In this document: positions 50,766 to 60,122 of the stretch, one piece after another
Position numbering within the stretch: position 1 is the stretch's first letter
Layout: each line of letters starts with the position of its first letter
Assembly (NCBI GenBank): GCA_964648485.1
Contig: CAZYOF010000011.1
Location: forward strand, 1 to 64,000
Origin: DAIOEK01 sp964648485
Lineage (GTDB): Bacteria; Chloroflexota; Anaerolineae; Anaerolineales; Anaerolineaceae
Reading direction: 5' to 3'
DNA: 64,000 bases
Program-made: the position numbers and the translations under genes
The notes under the pieces: model-generated
Told to the model about the DNA's origin: nothing
The model's input: only the letters and a program-made list of their open reading frames with translations
Database searches by the model: none

Positions 50766-53540
50766 CTAGTCAGAGAGTGAATTAATCAACTTATCTATCA
50801 CAGTTACTATGTCTTCTTGGGGAAGATGTATTCGTAGTATCCTTCTGTTTCGGGCAGCAAGACTCTCAAAATCGCCCAGTGCTTGAGCGCGTTCGAGAAT
50901 ACCAAAGGTCATATTGTCAAATTTTGTATCTTGAACCGGGTTGGTTGTGATCTGCAGGAATAAGCCTGAGTTTGCTCCACCCTTATGTATCTGCCCGGTT
51001 GAGTGCAGGAATCTGGGACCAAATCCGCGGGTGGTAGCCAGATTGGTCTTCTTGCTAATCGCCACCCGTAAATGATCAAATACTTTTGAATATGCCCTGT
51101 CATAGGGTAAGTATGCATTGATTGCGACATAATCATGCTTTTGCGAAGATGCCAAGAATTTTGCTAGGATTCTTTCAAGATTATCTGAATTATCAAGATG
51201 AATATTTTCAGATGCAAAGACAGATATGTCTCCCTTCCGCCATACTGCTGGTGGTTCCTGCAGCATGCCATCCCTTTGATATTCTTCAATTTTCCGCATG
51301 GTCCGTGACTTGTTGTCCTGGACATCTGGTTGATCAAATGCATTAACTCGAATTACGGCGCAGGCAACAGCAGTGGCTATTTCCCAGCGATAAAATTCAG
51401 ATGCCAATTGGTATGCATCCTTAATGATATACACTAAAACTGGAAAGTCTTTTTTTATTAATTGATTAATTAACCTGTTTTTTGTACCGCTGGATTTTAA
51501 GTAAACAAAAATCCGGTCATCCCCATAATTTTCAATAGGTAATGATTTCTCGCGTACAATGGGCACAATTCCTCTTCCCAGTTTGCCACTGCTCTCAGCA
51601 ACGAGTTGCTCCATCCAATCTGCAAAGGCTTCAAATTCAGGATCACAAATAAAAGTTAACTTATTCCTTCCACCAAGTGCAGCTTGTCCCAGCATCGAAC
51701 CAAGTACCAATCCGGGATTTTGCTCTGCGGGTACACTGGCTTTACAGGAATTTAGCATAGATTCAGCTTCCCTCAGTATCAGGTCCAAGTCTAAACCGAT
51801 TAATCCGGCAGGAAGTAAACCAAAAATGGATAATGCTGAATATCTACCGCCAACGGTTGGATCTGCAAAGAAGATCTTTCGAAAATTTCGCGCAAGGGCA
51901 GTTTTCTCGAGTGATGTTCCCGGGTCAGTAATTGCTGCAAAATGCTTACCGGTATCTACTTTAACACTCTTGCGTGTTCTTTCCCAGAAGTATGCTAAAA
52001 ACGCATTAACTTCGGCAGTTCCTCCAGACTTACTGGAGACAATAAACATACATTTCTTTGGATTAATTTGACGGGAAATCCGTCTGACCTGGTCTGGATC
52101 AGTGGAATCCAATACCAGGAGCCTGAGTTGATTTTTTGATCCAAACACAGCTTGGTAAAGCTCAGGAGCAAGCGATGATCCTCCCATGCCCATTAGCACA
52201 ATACTTTCATATCCATCCCGTATGATCTCATCTCTGAACTGATATATTTCCTGAATCAAGTCGCGGGAAGATTTGGGAAGGAATAACCAGCCTAATCGTT
52301 TTTGAATCTCATTTTGGCTTTCAGTATCTTCTGTCCATAAAGAGGCATCTTGATCAAACATACGCTCAATAAATCGTGCATCCCTCAATAAAGCCAGCCT
52401 GGCTTGGGTTTCACCTGTTAAGCTCCCCGATTGCTTTAGATATTCTTTCCGTCGTTGGTCAATGGATTTCAGACAGGTTGTATATGCATCCGAAAAAGAT
52501 TGTAGACCTTCCTCTTCAAGCTCTCTGGTAACATCATTGATATCAATACCGACAGAATTTAACTGCTCAAACACCCTTTCAGCCAGATCTGTCTCATTGG
52601 TTATCTTCTCCTTGATTTCTGCATGGTCCAGAAGAGTATCCAGAGTTTGAGGTGGGACTGTATTGACTGTGTTTTTCCCAATCAACTCTTCCACATAAAT
52701 CACATCACGGTAATTGGGATTCTTTGTGCTGGTTGAAGCCCAGAGTGGTCTCTGAAATTTTGCGCCTTTTTTCTCCAGATCTTTAAACCGTTTTGAGGAT
52801 ACATGTTTCTGGTAGAGCTTGTAAGCCAGTTTTGCATTTGCAATTGCAGCTTTTCCGGTCAGGCTTTCTGTACGCTGACTTTCTGTCGATAATTTTTCCA
52901 GATATCCATCCACTTTGGTATCGACCCTGGAAACAAAAAATGATGCTACAGATGCAATTCCATCTATCGGAAGGGATGCAGACACCCTTTTCTCCAGACC
53001 TGTAAGGAAAGCATCAATTACTTCCTCGTAACGTTGAAGCGCAAAGATAAGGGTTACATTTACATTGATTCCATCAGCAATTGCTTCGGTTATTGCTGTC
53101 AGCCCTTCTTTTGTCGCGGGAATCTTGATCATCAGATTGGGCATGCCTATCGCATTCCACAATCGCCTGGCTTCAGAGAGTGTGCCTTCTGCATCCCTGC
53201 ACAGGTAAGGGTTGACTTCTATCGAGACAAAACCATCTTTTCCGTGGGTGTTCTGATACACCGGTAAAAATAGCTCTGCTGCTTGGCGAATATCTTCCTG
53301 CGAAAGGGCATCAAATATTTGTTGTGCATTTAATCCAGCCCAGGTCATCGTCTGGATAGCCGGGTTATAATCATCGCTTTTAGAGATGGCATTATTGAAT
53401 ATGGTCGGATTTGAAGTTACGCCATATATTTTCCCTTGCTCTATCCAGGATTGCATTTCCCCATTATTGAGAATTTTCCGTTGGATATTGTCATACCAGA
53501 TGGATTGCCCTAAACCAAATAATTGCACACTACGATTCAT
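50766..53540 (-). CDS. tal-pgi: Bifunctional transaldolase / glucose-6-phosphate isomerase
   Basis: Fusion enzyme of 924 residues. Residues 1 to about 370 are transaldolase (GVTSNPTIFNNAI; Schiff-base lysine in LMIKIPATKEG; later KRFKDLEKKGAKFQRPLWAS). About 385-924 is glucose-6-phosphate isomerase (GMGGSSLAPEL, VSSKSGGTAEV, and a C-terminal GFGPRFLHSTGQIHKGG). GAGGGG supports the ATG at 53540 over an in-frame start nine codons upstream. The same fusion is known in other bacteria. It directly joins glycolysis and the non-oxidative pentose-phosphate branch, matching rpiB and tkt upstream. Confidence 0.95.
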   Translation of the reverse strand: MNRSVQLFGLGQSIWYDNIQRKILNNGEMQSWIEQGKIYGVTSNPTIFNNAISKSDDYNPAIQTMTWAGLNAQQIFDALSQEDIRQAAELFLPVYQNTHGKDGFVSIEVNPYLCRDAEGTLSEARRLWNAIGMPNLMIKIPATKEGLTAITEAIADGINVNVTLIFALQRYEEVIDAFLTGLEKRVSASLPIDGIASVASFFVSRVDTKVDGYLEKLSTESQRTESLTGKAAIANAKLAYKLYQKHVSSKRFKDLEKKGAKFQRPLWASTSTKNPNYRDVIYVEELIGKNTVNTVPPQTLDTLLDHAEIKEKITNETDLAERVFEQLNSVGIDINDVTRELEEEGLQSFSDAYTTCLKSIDQRRKEYLKQSGSLTGETQARLALLRDARFIERMFDQDASLWTEDTESQNEIQKRLGWLFLPKSSRDLIQEIYQFRDEIIRDGYESIVLMGMGGSSLAPELYQAVFGSKNQLRLLVLDSTDPDQVRRISRQINPKKCMFIVSSKSGGTAEVNAFLAYFWERTRKSVKVDTGKHFAAITDPGTSLEKTALARNFRKIFFADPTVGGRYSALSIFGLLPAGLIGLDLDLILREAESMLNSCKASVPAEQNPGLVLGSMLGQAALGGRNKLTFICDPEFEAFADWMEQLVAESSGKLGRGIVPIVREKSLPIENYGDDRIFVYLKSSGTKNRLINQLIKKDFPVLVYIIKDAYQLASEFYRWEIATAVACAVIRVNAFDQPDVQDNKSRTMRKIEEYQRDGMLQEPPAVWRKGDISVFASENIHLDNSDNLERILAKFLASSQKHDYVAINAYLPYDRAYSKVFDHLRVAISKKTNLATTRGFGPRFLHSTGQIHKGGANSGLFLQITTNPVQDTKFDNMTFGILERAQALGDFESLAARNRRILRIHLPQEDIVTVIDKLINSLSD

Positions 53541-53550
53541 ATACCCCTCA

Positions 53551-53997
53551 TCAACCATTAGATTCAATAGATTTTATTTTTGAGATTCTTCGTAAATACC
53601 GTTCTTCATTTTCGGGTGTCGCCTGAAGAAATGACTTCACCAGTTCACGTGCCAGTTCTACTCCAATGATTTTCCCTCCAAGGCAGAGAACATTCATTCC
53701 ATCATGTTCCACTCCCTGATGAGCGCTATAAGTGTCATGACAGACAGAAGCATAAATTCCTTTAAATTTATTAGCTGCGATACAGACACCAACACCAGAA
53801 CCACATAAAACGATGCCCCTGTCTGCTTCGCCTGCTTGCACTGATTCAGCTACCTTTTTGGCGAAATCAGGAAAATCCACCCGGTCTTCATTATCAGTGC
53901 CAAAATCAAGGGCATCATGACCAAGTCCTAAAACAACTTCCGTGACTACCTTTTTCAGGCTGTAACCAGCATGATCTGTGCCTATGGCTACGCGCAT
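53551..53997 (-). CDS. rpiB: Ribose-5-phosphate isomerase B
   Basis: Interconverts ribose-5- and ribulose-5-phosphate, 148 residues. The N-terminal VAIGTDHAGYSLK and GSGVGVCIAANKFKGIYAS (catalytic cysteine region), and the GMNVLCLGGKIIG loop are typical of RpiB/LacAB proteins. It lies between tkt and tal-pgi with gaps of one and ten bases, forming a non-oxidative pentose-phosphate operon. Confidence 0.95.
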   Translation of the reverse strand: MRVAIGTDHAGYSLKKVVTEVVLGLGHDALDFGTDNEDRVDFPDFAKKVAESVQAGEADRGIVLCGSGVGVCIAANKFKGIYASVCHDTYSAHQGVEHDGMNVLCLGGKIIGVELARELVKSFLQATPENEERYLRRISKIKSIESNG

Positions 53998-53998
53998 A

Positions 53999-56014
53999 TT
54001 ACTTCCTTTCCTTTATCAGATTGCGCGATTCTTCCACAACATGCTCTACCGTCAATCCATAGTGGGTAAACAATTCCTTATATGGCGCTGAAGCACCATA
54101 TTTATCCACTCCAATAACCGAGCCGTTATCTCCTACCCAATCTTTCCAACCGATACTGATCCCGGCTTCTACCGCAAGCCGTGTTTTGATATTTTCAGGA
54201 AGAACAGATCTCTGATAATCTTTACTCTGCTTTCTGAACAGTTCCCAACTCGGGAAAGATACCAGTCTGACATTAACCCCTTCATTCGCCAGGATTTCCC
54301 CTGCCGCAACAATCAATCCGACTTCTGAACCCGATGCCATAAGAATGATATCGGGTTTCTTTTCCCCTAAATCTGCCAATATGTAAGCACCCTTCTGAAG
54401 GTTATCTGCATTGGCAAAAATGGTCCGATCCAGTGTAGGTACAGCCTGGCGAGTTAAGATCAAAGCGGTTGGAGAATGTAGGTTTTCAATAGCGGTTTTC
54501 CAGGCAGAAGCTGTTTCATTTGCATCGGCGGGGCGGATTGTCACCAGGTTGGGAATTGCGCGCAGTGCAAGCAAATGCTCGACTGGCTGGTGCGTGGGTC
54601 CATCCTCACCCAGCCCAATGCTATCATGGGTAAATACCCAGATGCTGTTCAAGTGTGAAATCGCCGAAACCCGTAAGGCTCCGCGCATATAATCGGTGAA
54701 AACCAGGAAAGTAGCACCATAAGGTCTGATTCCGCCATGGTAAGCCATCCCATTCACCACAGCCGCCATACCATGTTCTCGTACTCCAAAATGGAAATTG
54801 CGTCCTTCCGGAGAGGAAGACTGAAAAGCCGGTGTATTTTGCAGCCATGTATTATTTGAAGGAGCGAGATCTGCAGACCCGCCGATAAGTTCCGGCATGT
54901 TTGCAGCAATAGCATTTAACACTTTTCCAGATGCCGCTCTTGTTGCCATTCCTTTCGGGTCTGCTGGAAACTCCGGCAGCTCCTTATCCCAGTTATCAGA
55001 AAGTTCTCCTCGTGATCGCCTTACCAGATCTGTATATTCATTGGGATAGTCTTTTTGATAATTCTCCAGTAGTACATTCCATTCTTTTTCAAGAGCAGAT
55101 CCTTTTTCCACAGCAATGCGGAAGTGATCGCGCATATCTTCTGGAATAAAGAATTTTTCCTGGCTTTCCCACCCCAGTTTTATTTTTGCCCCGCTCAGTT
55201 CTTCTTCACCGGGTGGTTCGCCATGAGCCTTGCTGGTATCTTGCCTGGTAGGTAAACCATAGCCAATATGGGTCCGGCAAATGATCAGGCTGGGACGTGG
55301 ATCAACTTTGGCTTTGGTGATGGCTTCGTCAATTTCATCAACATTATTTCCATCTGTAACATATTGAACCTGCCATCCATACGCTTCAAATCGTTTTCCG
55401 CGATCTTCCGTGAAAGCCAGTTCAGTCGATCCATCAATTGTGATCCGGTTGTCATCATACAGGTAAATCAGCTTGGCTAGCTTCAAATGACCGGCAAGGG
55501 AGGCGGCTTCTGCTGCGACGCCTTCCATCAAATCGCCATCCGTCACGATCGCATATACATAATGATCCACGACCTGAAATCCGGGTTTATTAAATTCTGC
55601 TGCCATATGGGCTTCGGCAATCGCCATACCAACACCATTGCCAAATCCCTGCCCCAGCGGACCTGTGGTTGTCTCAACACCTGGCGTAACTCCAAATTCG
55701 GGATGACCGGGTGTGATACTGCCCCATTGTCTGAATCGTTTTAATTCATCCAGACTGATTGGATACCCGGTGAGATGCAGTAATGCATACAAGAGCATCG
55801 ACCCATGCCCTCCCGAAAGGATAAAGCGATCACGGTTAAACCATTGTGGATTTGAAGGATTGTGACGAAGGTGTTTGGTCCAGATGGTGTAAGCGATCGC
55901 TGCGGTTCCCATTGGCAAACCCGGATGTCCGGAATTTGCTTGTTGCACACCATCCGCTGCAAGAAAGCGGATTGTATTGATTGCTTTATCCTGTTGGGTT
56001 GTATTGGCTGTCAT
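53999..56014 (-). CDS. tkt: Transketolase
   Basis: Thiamine-diphosphate enzyme of 671 residues moving two-carbon units between sugar phosphates. The N-terminal NSGHPGLPMGTAAIAYTIW, TTGPLGQGFGNGVGMAIAE and the ThDP motif VTDGDLMEGVAAEAASLAGHLKL (GDG variant), plus central GVREHGMAAVVNGMAYHGG and HDSIGLGEDGPTHQPVEHL are intact. AGGAGA precedes the ATG. First gene of the operon tkt-rpiB-tal/pgi. Confidence 0.97.
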   Translation of the reverse strand: MTANTTQQDKAINTIRFLAADGVQQANSGHPGLPMGTAAIAYTIWTKHLRHNPSNPQWFNRDRFILSGGHGSMLLYALLHLTGYPISLDELKRFRQWGSITPGHPEFGVTPGVETTTGPLGQGFGNGVGMAIAEAHMAAEFNKPGFQVVDHYVYAIVTDGDLMEGVAAEAASLAGHLKLAKLIYLYDDNRITIDGSTELAFTEDRGKRFEAYGWQVQYVTDGNNVDEIDEAITKAKVDPRPSLIICRTHIGYGLPTRQDTSKAHGEPPGEEELSGAKIKLGWESQEKFFIPEDMRDHFRIAVEKGSALEKEWNVLLENYQKDYPNEYTDLVRRSRGELSDNWDKELPEFPADPKGMATRAASGKVLNAIAANMPELIGGSADLAPSNNTWLQNTPAFQSSSPEGRNFHFGVREHGMAAVVNGMAYHGGIRPYGATFLVFTDYMRGALRVSAISHLNSIWVFTHDSIGLGEDGPTHQPVEHLLALRAIPNLVTIRPADANETASAWKTAIENLHSPTALILTRQAVPTLDRTIFANADNLQKGAYILADLGEKKPDIILMASGSEVGLIVAAGEILANEGVNVRLVSFPSWELFRKQSKDYQRSVLPENIKTRLAVEAGISIGWKDWVGDNGSVIGVDKYGASAPYKELFTHYGLTVEHVVEESRNLIKERK

Positions 56015-56076
56015 TGTATCTCCTGAAATTTCACAGAATCATTAAATTTTACCATGTATGCGTATATTAAATCAGA

Positions 56077-56107
56077 AGACGCCCGAAAATAATATTTCCG
56101 GACGTCT
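56077..56107 (-). terminator. Terminator after the HMA-domain gene
   Basis: An imperfect stem of AGACG/CGTCT and CCG/CGG arms with a short A/T loop lies between the metal-binding protein gene and tkt. No strong T run follows. Confidence 0.5.
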
Positions 56108-56127
56108 CAACAATATATAAATTAATA

Positions 56128-56334
56128 TTACAAATTGGGTGGATAATTTATCTCGGTCAAAAGCGTTACTAATGATTCTTCGGTAGCCGGTGGTTCATAG
56201 GTCACAGTCACAAGTTTACGTTCCAAATCGGCATCAACAATTTTGACACCACCCATTTCTGTGAGTTCTGTTTTGATTGTATGGACACAATGATTGCAAC
56301 TGATATTTGGGATGTTAAAGGTTATAGTTGTCAT
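56128..56334 (-). CDS. Heavy-metal-associated (HMA) domain protein
   Basis: Single ferredoxin-like metallochaperone domain, 68 residues. The metal-binding CxxC is in NISCNHCVHTIK (C13 and C16). It resembles CopZ-type copper carriers. GGGAGGTGA precedes the ATG. No copper ATPase or regulator is in the window, so the metal and partner are unknown. It is divergent from the folate operon. Confidence 0.9.
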   Translation of the reverse strand: MTTITFNIPNISCNHCVHTIKTELTEMGGVKIVDADLERKLVTVTYEPPATEESLVTLLTEINYPPNL

Positions 56335-56419
56335 AATTCACCTCCCGATTATTATATCCCTCAATTGGTGATGATACCCCGATATGTATAAAGCATCGCT
56401 GCGTATTTCTTACCTTAGC

Positions 56420-56448
56420 TTGACATAGAGATTGTTCAAATCTAAACT
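56420..56448 (+). promoter_or_regulatory. Promoter of the folate operon
   Basis: Consensus TTGACA (56420-56425) and TAAACT (56443-56448) have a 17-base spacer, 23 bases before the SDR gene start. Confidence 0.7.
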
Positions 56449-56471
56449 TGAATGATAAAGGCAGGGATGGT

Positions 56472-57224
56472 ATGGCAGAAAAATCTAACCAAATTCAGAA
56501 ACTTTTGAATGGCAGAACGATACTCATTACCGGAGCAGCTCGCCGAATTGGCAGAAGTCTGGCGTTAACAGTAGCCCATGCTGGCGCAAATGTTGTCTTA
56601 CATCATGGACATTCACCCAAATTAGCTCTCCAAACCCAGACGGAAATAAAAGCATTGGGGCGCGAAGCTTATATCGTTCAATGCGATCTGGCGGAACCAA
56701 ATCATACTTCAGAACTTTTTTACCGGGCGCAGGCTTACGGTCCGGTTCACGCAGTCATCAACAATGCGGCGATATTTGATCCCCTCTCCTTTTATGAAAC
56801 AAATATCGATGATTGGCAAAAACACATCAATACAAACCTGACTGCACCCTTTCTCATTTGTCAGGCTTTTGCCAGGGAACTGCCAGAAAAAGAAAAAGGC
56901 AAAATTATTAACATCCTTGATTGGAGATCTGTTCGTCCGGGGGCGGATCACTTCCCTTATACCATATCAAAAGCTGCTCTGGCTGCCATGACAAAATCAC
57001 TGGCGATAGAACTGGCTCCTCGAATTCAAGTAAACGGGCTTGCCCTGGGGGCAATTCTACCTCCTTCTGATCAAGGTGATTCATCTGAAATCCTAAGAGA
57101 TGTTCCCGCGCGCAGGTGGGCAACTCTGGAAGAAGTCGGACAGGCAGTCCTTTTTCTGTTGAGTGGTCCAGAATACATCACCGGCGAGATTATTCATATT
57201 GATGGTGGCAGACATTTAATCTAA
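56472..57224 (+). CDS. SDR-family reductase, pteridine-reductase (FolM)-like
   Basis: NAD(P)-dependent short-chain reductase, 250 residues. Its cofactor loop reads TGAARRIG, matching the TGX3RXG form of pteridine reductases rather than the usual TGxxxGIG. The catalytic pair is Y163 and K167 (YTISK), and an NNA motif is in VINNAAIF. As the first gene before folB and folK it may reduce dihydrofolate or dihydromonapterin. The ATG at 56472 is chosen over an in-frame TTG at 56448, which would overlap the promoter. A generic oxoacyl reductase is the alternative. Confidence 0.85.
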   Translation: MAEKSNQIQKLLNGRTILITGAARRIGRSLALTVAHAGANVVLHHGHSPKLALQTQTEIKALGREAYIVQCDLAEPNHTSELFYRAQAYGPVHAVINNAAIFDPLSFYETNIDDWQKHINTNLTAPFLICQAFARELPEKEKGKIINILDWRSVRPGADHFPYTISKAALAAMTKSLAIELAPRIQVNGLALGAILPPSDQGDSSEILRDVPARRWATLEEVGQAVLFLLSGPEYITGEIIHIDGGRHLI

Positions 57225-57244
57225 TTACAGCATTGGAGAATACT

Positions 57245-57604
57245 ATGGATCAGATTTTTATCAGGGATATTCTTGCAAGAGGAATTATTGGTGTCAACGA
57301 TTCTGAGCGGACCAATCCCCAAGATATCCTCATTAATATCGTAGTTTTTTCTGATACCACCAAAGCCGGTAAAACGGATAACATCGAAGATAGTATTAAT
57401 TACCGCACAATAACAAAAATGGTGATTAGGCATGCCGAAACCGCAGCGCGATTAACAGTTGAAGCCTTGGCGGAGGATATTGCAGAAATGATCCTCAAAA
57501 TGGATCATGTTGATACAGTCAGAGTTCGGGTGGAAAAGCCGGGTGCAGTCAGATTTGCCAGATCAGTCGGAATCGAGATTGAAAGGAAGCGAGATGTCTC
57601 GTGA
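57245..57604 (+). CDS. folB: Dihydroneopterin aldolase
   Basis: Cleaves dihydroneopterin to hydroxymethyl-dihydropterin in folate synthesis, 119 residues. The start IFIRDILARGIIGVNDSERTNPQ, the INYRTI segment and the C-terminal catalytic lysine in RVRVEKPGAVRFARSVG match FolB. GGAG seven bases ahead sets the ATG at 57245; the in-frame TTG at 57233 includes that site. It overlaps folK by 11 bp. Confidence 0.95.
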   Translation: MDQIFIRDILARGIIGVNDSERTNPQDILINIVVFSDTTKAGKTDNIEDSINYRTITKMVIRHAETAARLTVEALAEDIAEMILKMDHVDTVRVRVEKPGAVRFARSVGIEIERKRDVS

Positions 57605-58094
57605 AATTGTCCTCCTCCTCGGATCAAATATCGATCCGGGAAGGAATATTGCTAAAGCAGTCAGAGCGCTTAAAAAGGATTTTCCTATCTTAGCAATTTC
57701 ATCTGCCTGGCAATCTCATCCCGAAGGCGGATTGGGAGACGATTATCATAATATTGCAATCACGATATCGTCTGACATTCCACTTGATGTTCTTAAAATT
57801 CAGTATATTCATGTAATTGAAGCAAACTTGGGTCGGGTCCGCAGCGAAAACAAAAATGCTCCCCGCACAATTGATATTGATATCGTCGTTGATGGGGATA
57901 CAATTGTTGATCAAAAAATCTGGCGATTTGCATTTATTGCGGTACCTGTTGCCCAATTAAAGCCTGATCTAATATCACCGGTGCACGGACAGACTCTTGC
58001 CATGCACGCAGAAGGATTAAAAAAGATAAGCTGGCTTCATGAACTGCCAGCTTATCCTCTGGGTCTTTCAAAAAATGAAGATTTAGAGATGTAA
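57594..58094 (+). CDS. folK: 2-amino-4-hydroxy-6-hydroxymethyldihydropteridine diphosphokinase
   Basis: Pyrophosphokinase of 166 residues, next step after FolB. It has LLLGSNIDPGRNI near the N-terminus and the ATP/Mg motif RSENKNAPRTIDIDIV. AAGGAAG precedes the ATG. The C-terminal 30 residues are less conserved. Its end overlaps the convergent folE by 12 bp. Dihydropteroate synthase is not seen nearby. Confidence 0.95.
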   Translation: MSREIVLLLGSNIDPGRNIAKAVRALKKDFPILAISSAWQSHPEGGLGDDYHNIAITISSDIPLDVLKIQYIHVIEANLGRVRSENKNAPRTIDIDIVVDGDTIVDQKIWRFAFIAVPVAQLKPDLISPVHGQTLAMHAEGLKKISWLHELPAYPLGLSKNEDLEM

Positions 58095-58718
58095 AGGTTC
58101 TGCGCCTCTGGATATATTATCCAGAAATTCCATCCGGGTCGCCATATTGTTTCTGAAATATCCATGAACCGCAGACGTTGTCATGCGTGCTTCCTGTTTT
58201 CTGACTCCTCGCATCATAGAACACAAGTGGAAAGCCTCCATAACTACAGCCACGCCTTTTGGATGCAGGAGTTCATTCAAGAAATCCGCCACTTGGCTGG
58301 TCATCCGCTCTTGAACCTGAAGCCGCCTGGCGAACATATCAACAATCCTTGGAATCTTAGATAACCCGATGACTTTGCCATCTGGAACATACGCAACATG
58401 CGCTCTGCCAATAAAAGGTAGCATGTGATGTTCACACAGCGAAAAGAACTCAATATCACGAACGATTACCATCTGATCATATTCAACATCAAATAAAGCA
58501 TTATTGACCATTGCAACAGGATCAATGCGGTACCCCGCCAGTAATTCTTCATACATTCTGGCAACTCGTTCCGGAGTCCTTTTCAAACCATCGCGATCGG
58601 GATCTTCCCCGAAAGCTTTAAGCATTTGCAAAACTGAGGATTCAAGATCTTTTCTCTGAATACCATCATCTTGAAATAACTCGGCAGTTTTAAGAATTTG
58701 TTCCTCATCAATATTCAT
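58083..58718 (-). CDS. folE: GTP cyclohydrolase I
   Basis: First enzyme of folate synthesis, turning GTP into dihydroneopterin triphosphate; 211 residues. The zinc and active-site residues are in FFSLCEHHMLPFIGRAHVAYVP and the later HLCSMMRGV. An N-terminal helical extension of about 20 residues is normal. ATG 58718 is chosen over GTG 58730, which overlaps the GGGGAG site. The gene converges on folK, so the folate genes sit on both strands. Confidence 0.95.
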   Translation of the reverse strand: MNIDEEQILKTAELFQDDGIQRKDLESSVLQMLKAFGEDPDRDGLKRTPERVARMYEELLAGYRIDPVAMVNNALFDVEYDQMVIVRDIEFFSLCEHHMLPFIGRAHVAYVPDGKVIGLSKIPRIVDMFARRLQVQERMTSQVADFLNELLHPKGVAVVMEAFHLCSMMRGVRKQEARMTTSAVHGYFRNNMATRMEFLDNISRGAEPLHL

Positions 58719-58747
58719 GTTTTCTTTCACTCCCCTTAAGTTTTCAG

Positions 58748-59308
58748 TTATGCAATTTCAGGCGAAATTATTCCGTAAGTACCATCTCGTCGGCGGTAGA
58801 GCACATTAATTGCATTTGTTGTCACATTGTAAAAGACAAAGAAATCTTCATGCCCGAGCAGACGCATTTGTTCAATCGCCTCTGCTTCATCCATTGGAAT
58901 TAAATGGAATGTTTTTCTTCTGACAATGACAGGTGTGGGAGTATCATCTGTTTCCACTGGTTCAGCAGAGATATCCGCGAATGATTTTCCATCACCCCGC
59001 CCGATTGATTTCTTTCCCTTGTAGCGCTCGATCTGACGCTGCATCTTATCCATCGATGAATCAAATGCAGCAAATAAATCATCTGCTCTTTCTTCGGTTC
59101 GAAGGATAAAACCTTTTCCCCTCAGAGTAATTTGTGCTACATGTCTGTCTGAAGCGCTTCGGGCAGATTTATTGAAGCTGATATCTACCCTCGTTTCATC
59201 CAGATCAGGAAGCAAACGATCAAATTTAACTACTTTCTTACTGATGTATTCATTTATCCGATCCGTGACTTCCATGTTTTTACCAATTAAATTCATTTTT
59301 ATGCTCAT
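58748..59308 (-). CDS. hpf: Ribosome hibernation promoting factor, long form
   Basis: 186 residues. The N-terminal S30AE domain (about 1-100) binds the ribosome, and the C-terminal domain (about 130-186), with RRKTFHLIPMDEAEAIEQM and HEDFFVFYN, dimerises to form 100S ribosomes. This is the long HPF seen in most bacteria. AGGAGG precedes the ATG and a plausible promoter lies just upstream. Confidence 0.95.
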   Translation of the reverse strand: MSIKMNLIGKNMEVTDRINEYISKKVVKFDRLLPDLDETRVDISFNKSARSASDRHVAQITLRGKGFILRTEERADDLFAAFDSSMDKMQRQIERYKGKKSIGRGDGKSFADISAEPVETDDTPTPVIVRRKTFHLIPMDEAEAIEQMRLLGHEDFFVFYNVTTNAINVLYRRRDGTYGIISPEIA

Positions 59309-59336
59309 CGGATCCTCCTGTTTATTTATTAAATCA

Positions 59337-59365
59337 ATTTTCTATGATTTTCCAAAAACATTCAA
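59337..59365 (-). promoter_or_regulatory. Probable promoter of the hpf gene
   Basis: On the minus strand TTGAAT (59365-59360) and GAAAAT (59342-59337) are 17 bases apart, about 30 bases before the hpf start. Confidence 0.5.
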
Positions 59366-59367
59366 GT

Positions 59368-60090
59368 CTATATATCATGCAATATTGCTCGTGCTATCGA
59401 AAGCCCGAATACAGCCTCAGCACCTCCTTCCAAAATAGTTCTGGCACACTCATTGATTGTTGATCCTGTTGTAATAACGTCATCAATGATTAATACACTT
59501 TGCCCCTTCCAGACCTCTGGCTTCGCGGAAAATGCATCCGACATATTGCGTGATCTTTCTTCAGCAGATAAATGTACCTGGCTTTCTGTTGCCTTTTTCC
59601 TGATGAGTGACTTTGAATCATATTTAACACCCATCCGTTCTGCCAGTGGATGTGCTAGAAGGGCAGCCTGGTTATATCCCCGTTCTTTTTGCCGAACCAT
59701 GCTTAATGGAACTGGAACAATAAGGTCAATATCCCATTTTTCCTTCTTGAGTTTTTTCGCCAGCATTTCTGATAGGGTAAAACCAAGTGCAAGATTATCT
59801 TGATATTTCAAAGCGTGAATGGCTTCTTTCAAAGGTCCTTGGTACACACCACACGATCTGATTTTTGTATATTGTGGATTGTGTTTATCACAACCCGGGC
59901 ATTTACCCGATTCGTATGTTCCCGGATACCCGCAACGATCACAGATATTATCTATTATTTCTTGAATACTCTTCTGACACGCTGTACACCAAATCTCCCC
60001 CGGCGATCCACATCCAGCGCAAACAGGTGGATAAATCCAATCCACAGCCTGCCAGAAGTATCTATATGCGTATATGGCGGGTCGAAGCAT
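59368..60090 (-). CDS. ComF family protein (phosphoribosyltransferase-like)
   Basis: 240 residues. Two N-terminal zinc-ribbon-like CxxC sets (CAGCG...CTAC, CDRCG...CPGC) are followed by a phosphoribosyltransferase fold with the PRPP-loop VLIIDDVITTGST near the C-terminus and PVPLSMVRQKERGYNQA. ComF acts in DNA uptake in competent bacteria. Here it is beside Tad pilus genes, but the pilus link is only positional. AAAGGTGG precedes the ATG. Confidence 0.92.
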   Translation of the reverse strand: MLRPAIYAYRYFWQAVDWIYPPVCAGCGSPGEIWCTACQKSIQEIIDNICDRCGYPGTYESGKCPGCDKHNPQYTKIRSCGVYQGPLKEAIHALKYQDNLALGFTLSEMLAKKLKKEKWDIDLIVPVPLSMVRQKERGYNQAALLAHPLAERMGVKYDSKSLIRKKATESQVHLSAEERSRNMSDAFSAKPEVWKGQSVLIIDDVITTGSTINECARTILEGGAEAVFGLSIARAILHDI

Positions 60091-60122
60091 TCGCCCACCT
60101 TTCTAAAGAGGTTCTTTTTTAT

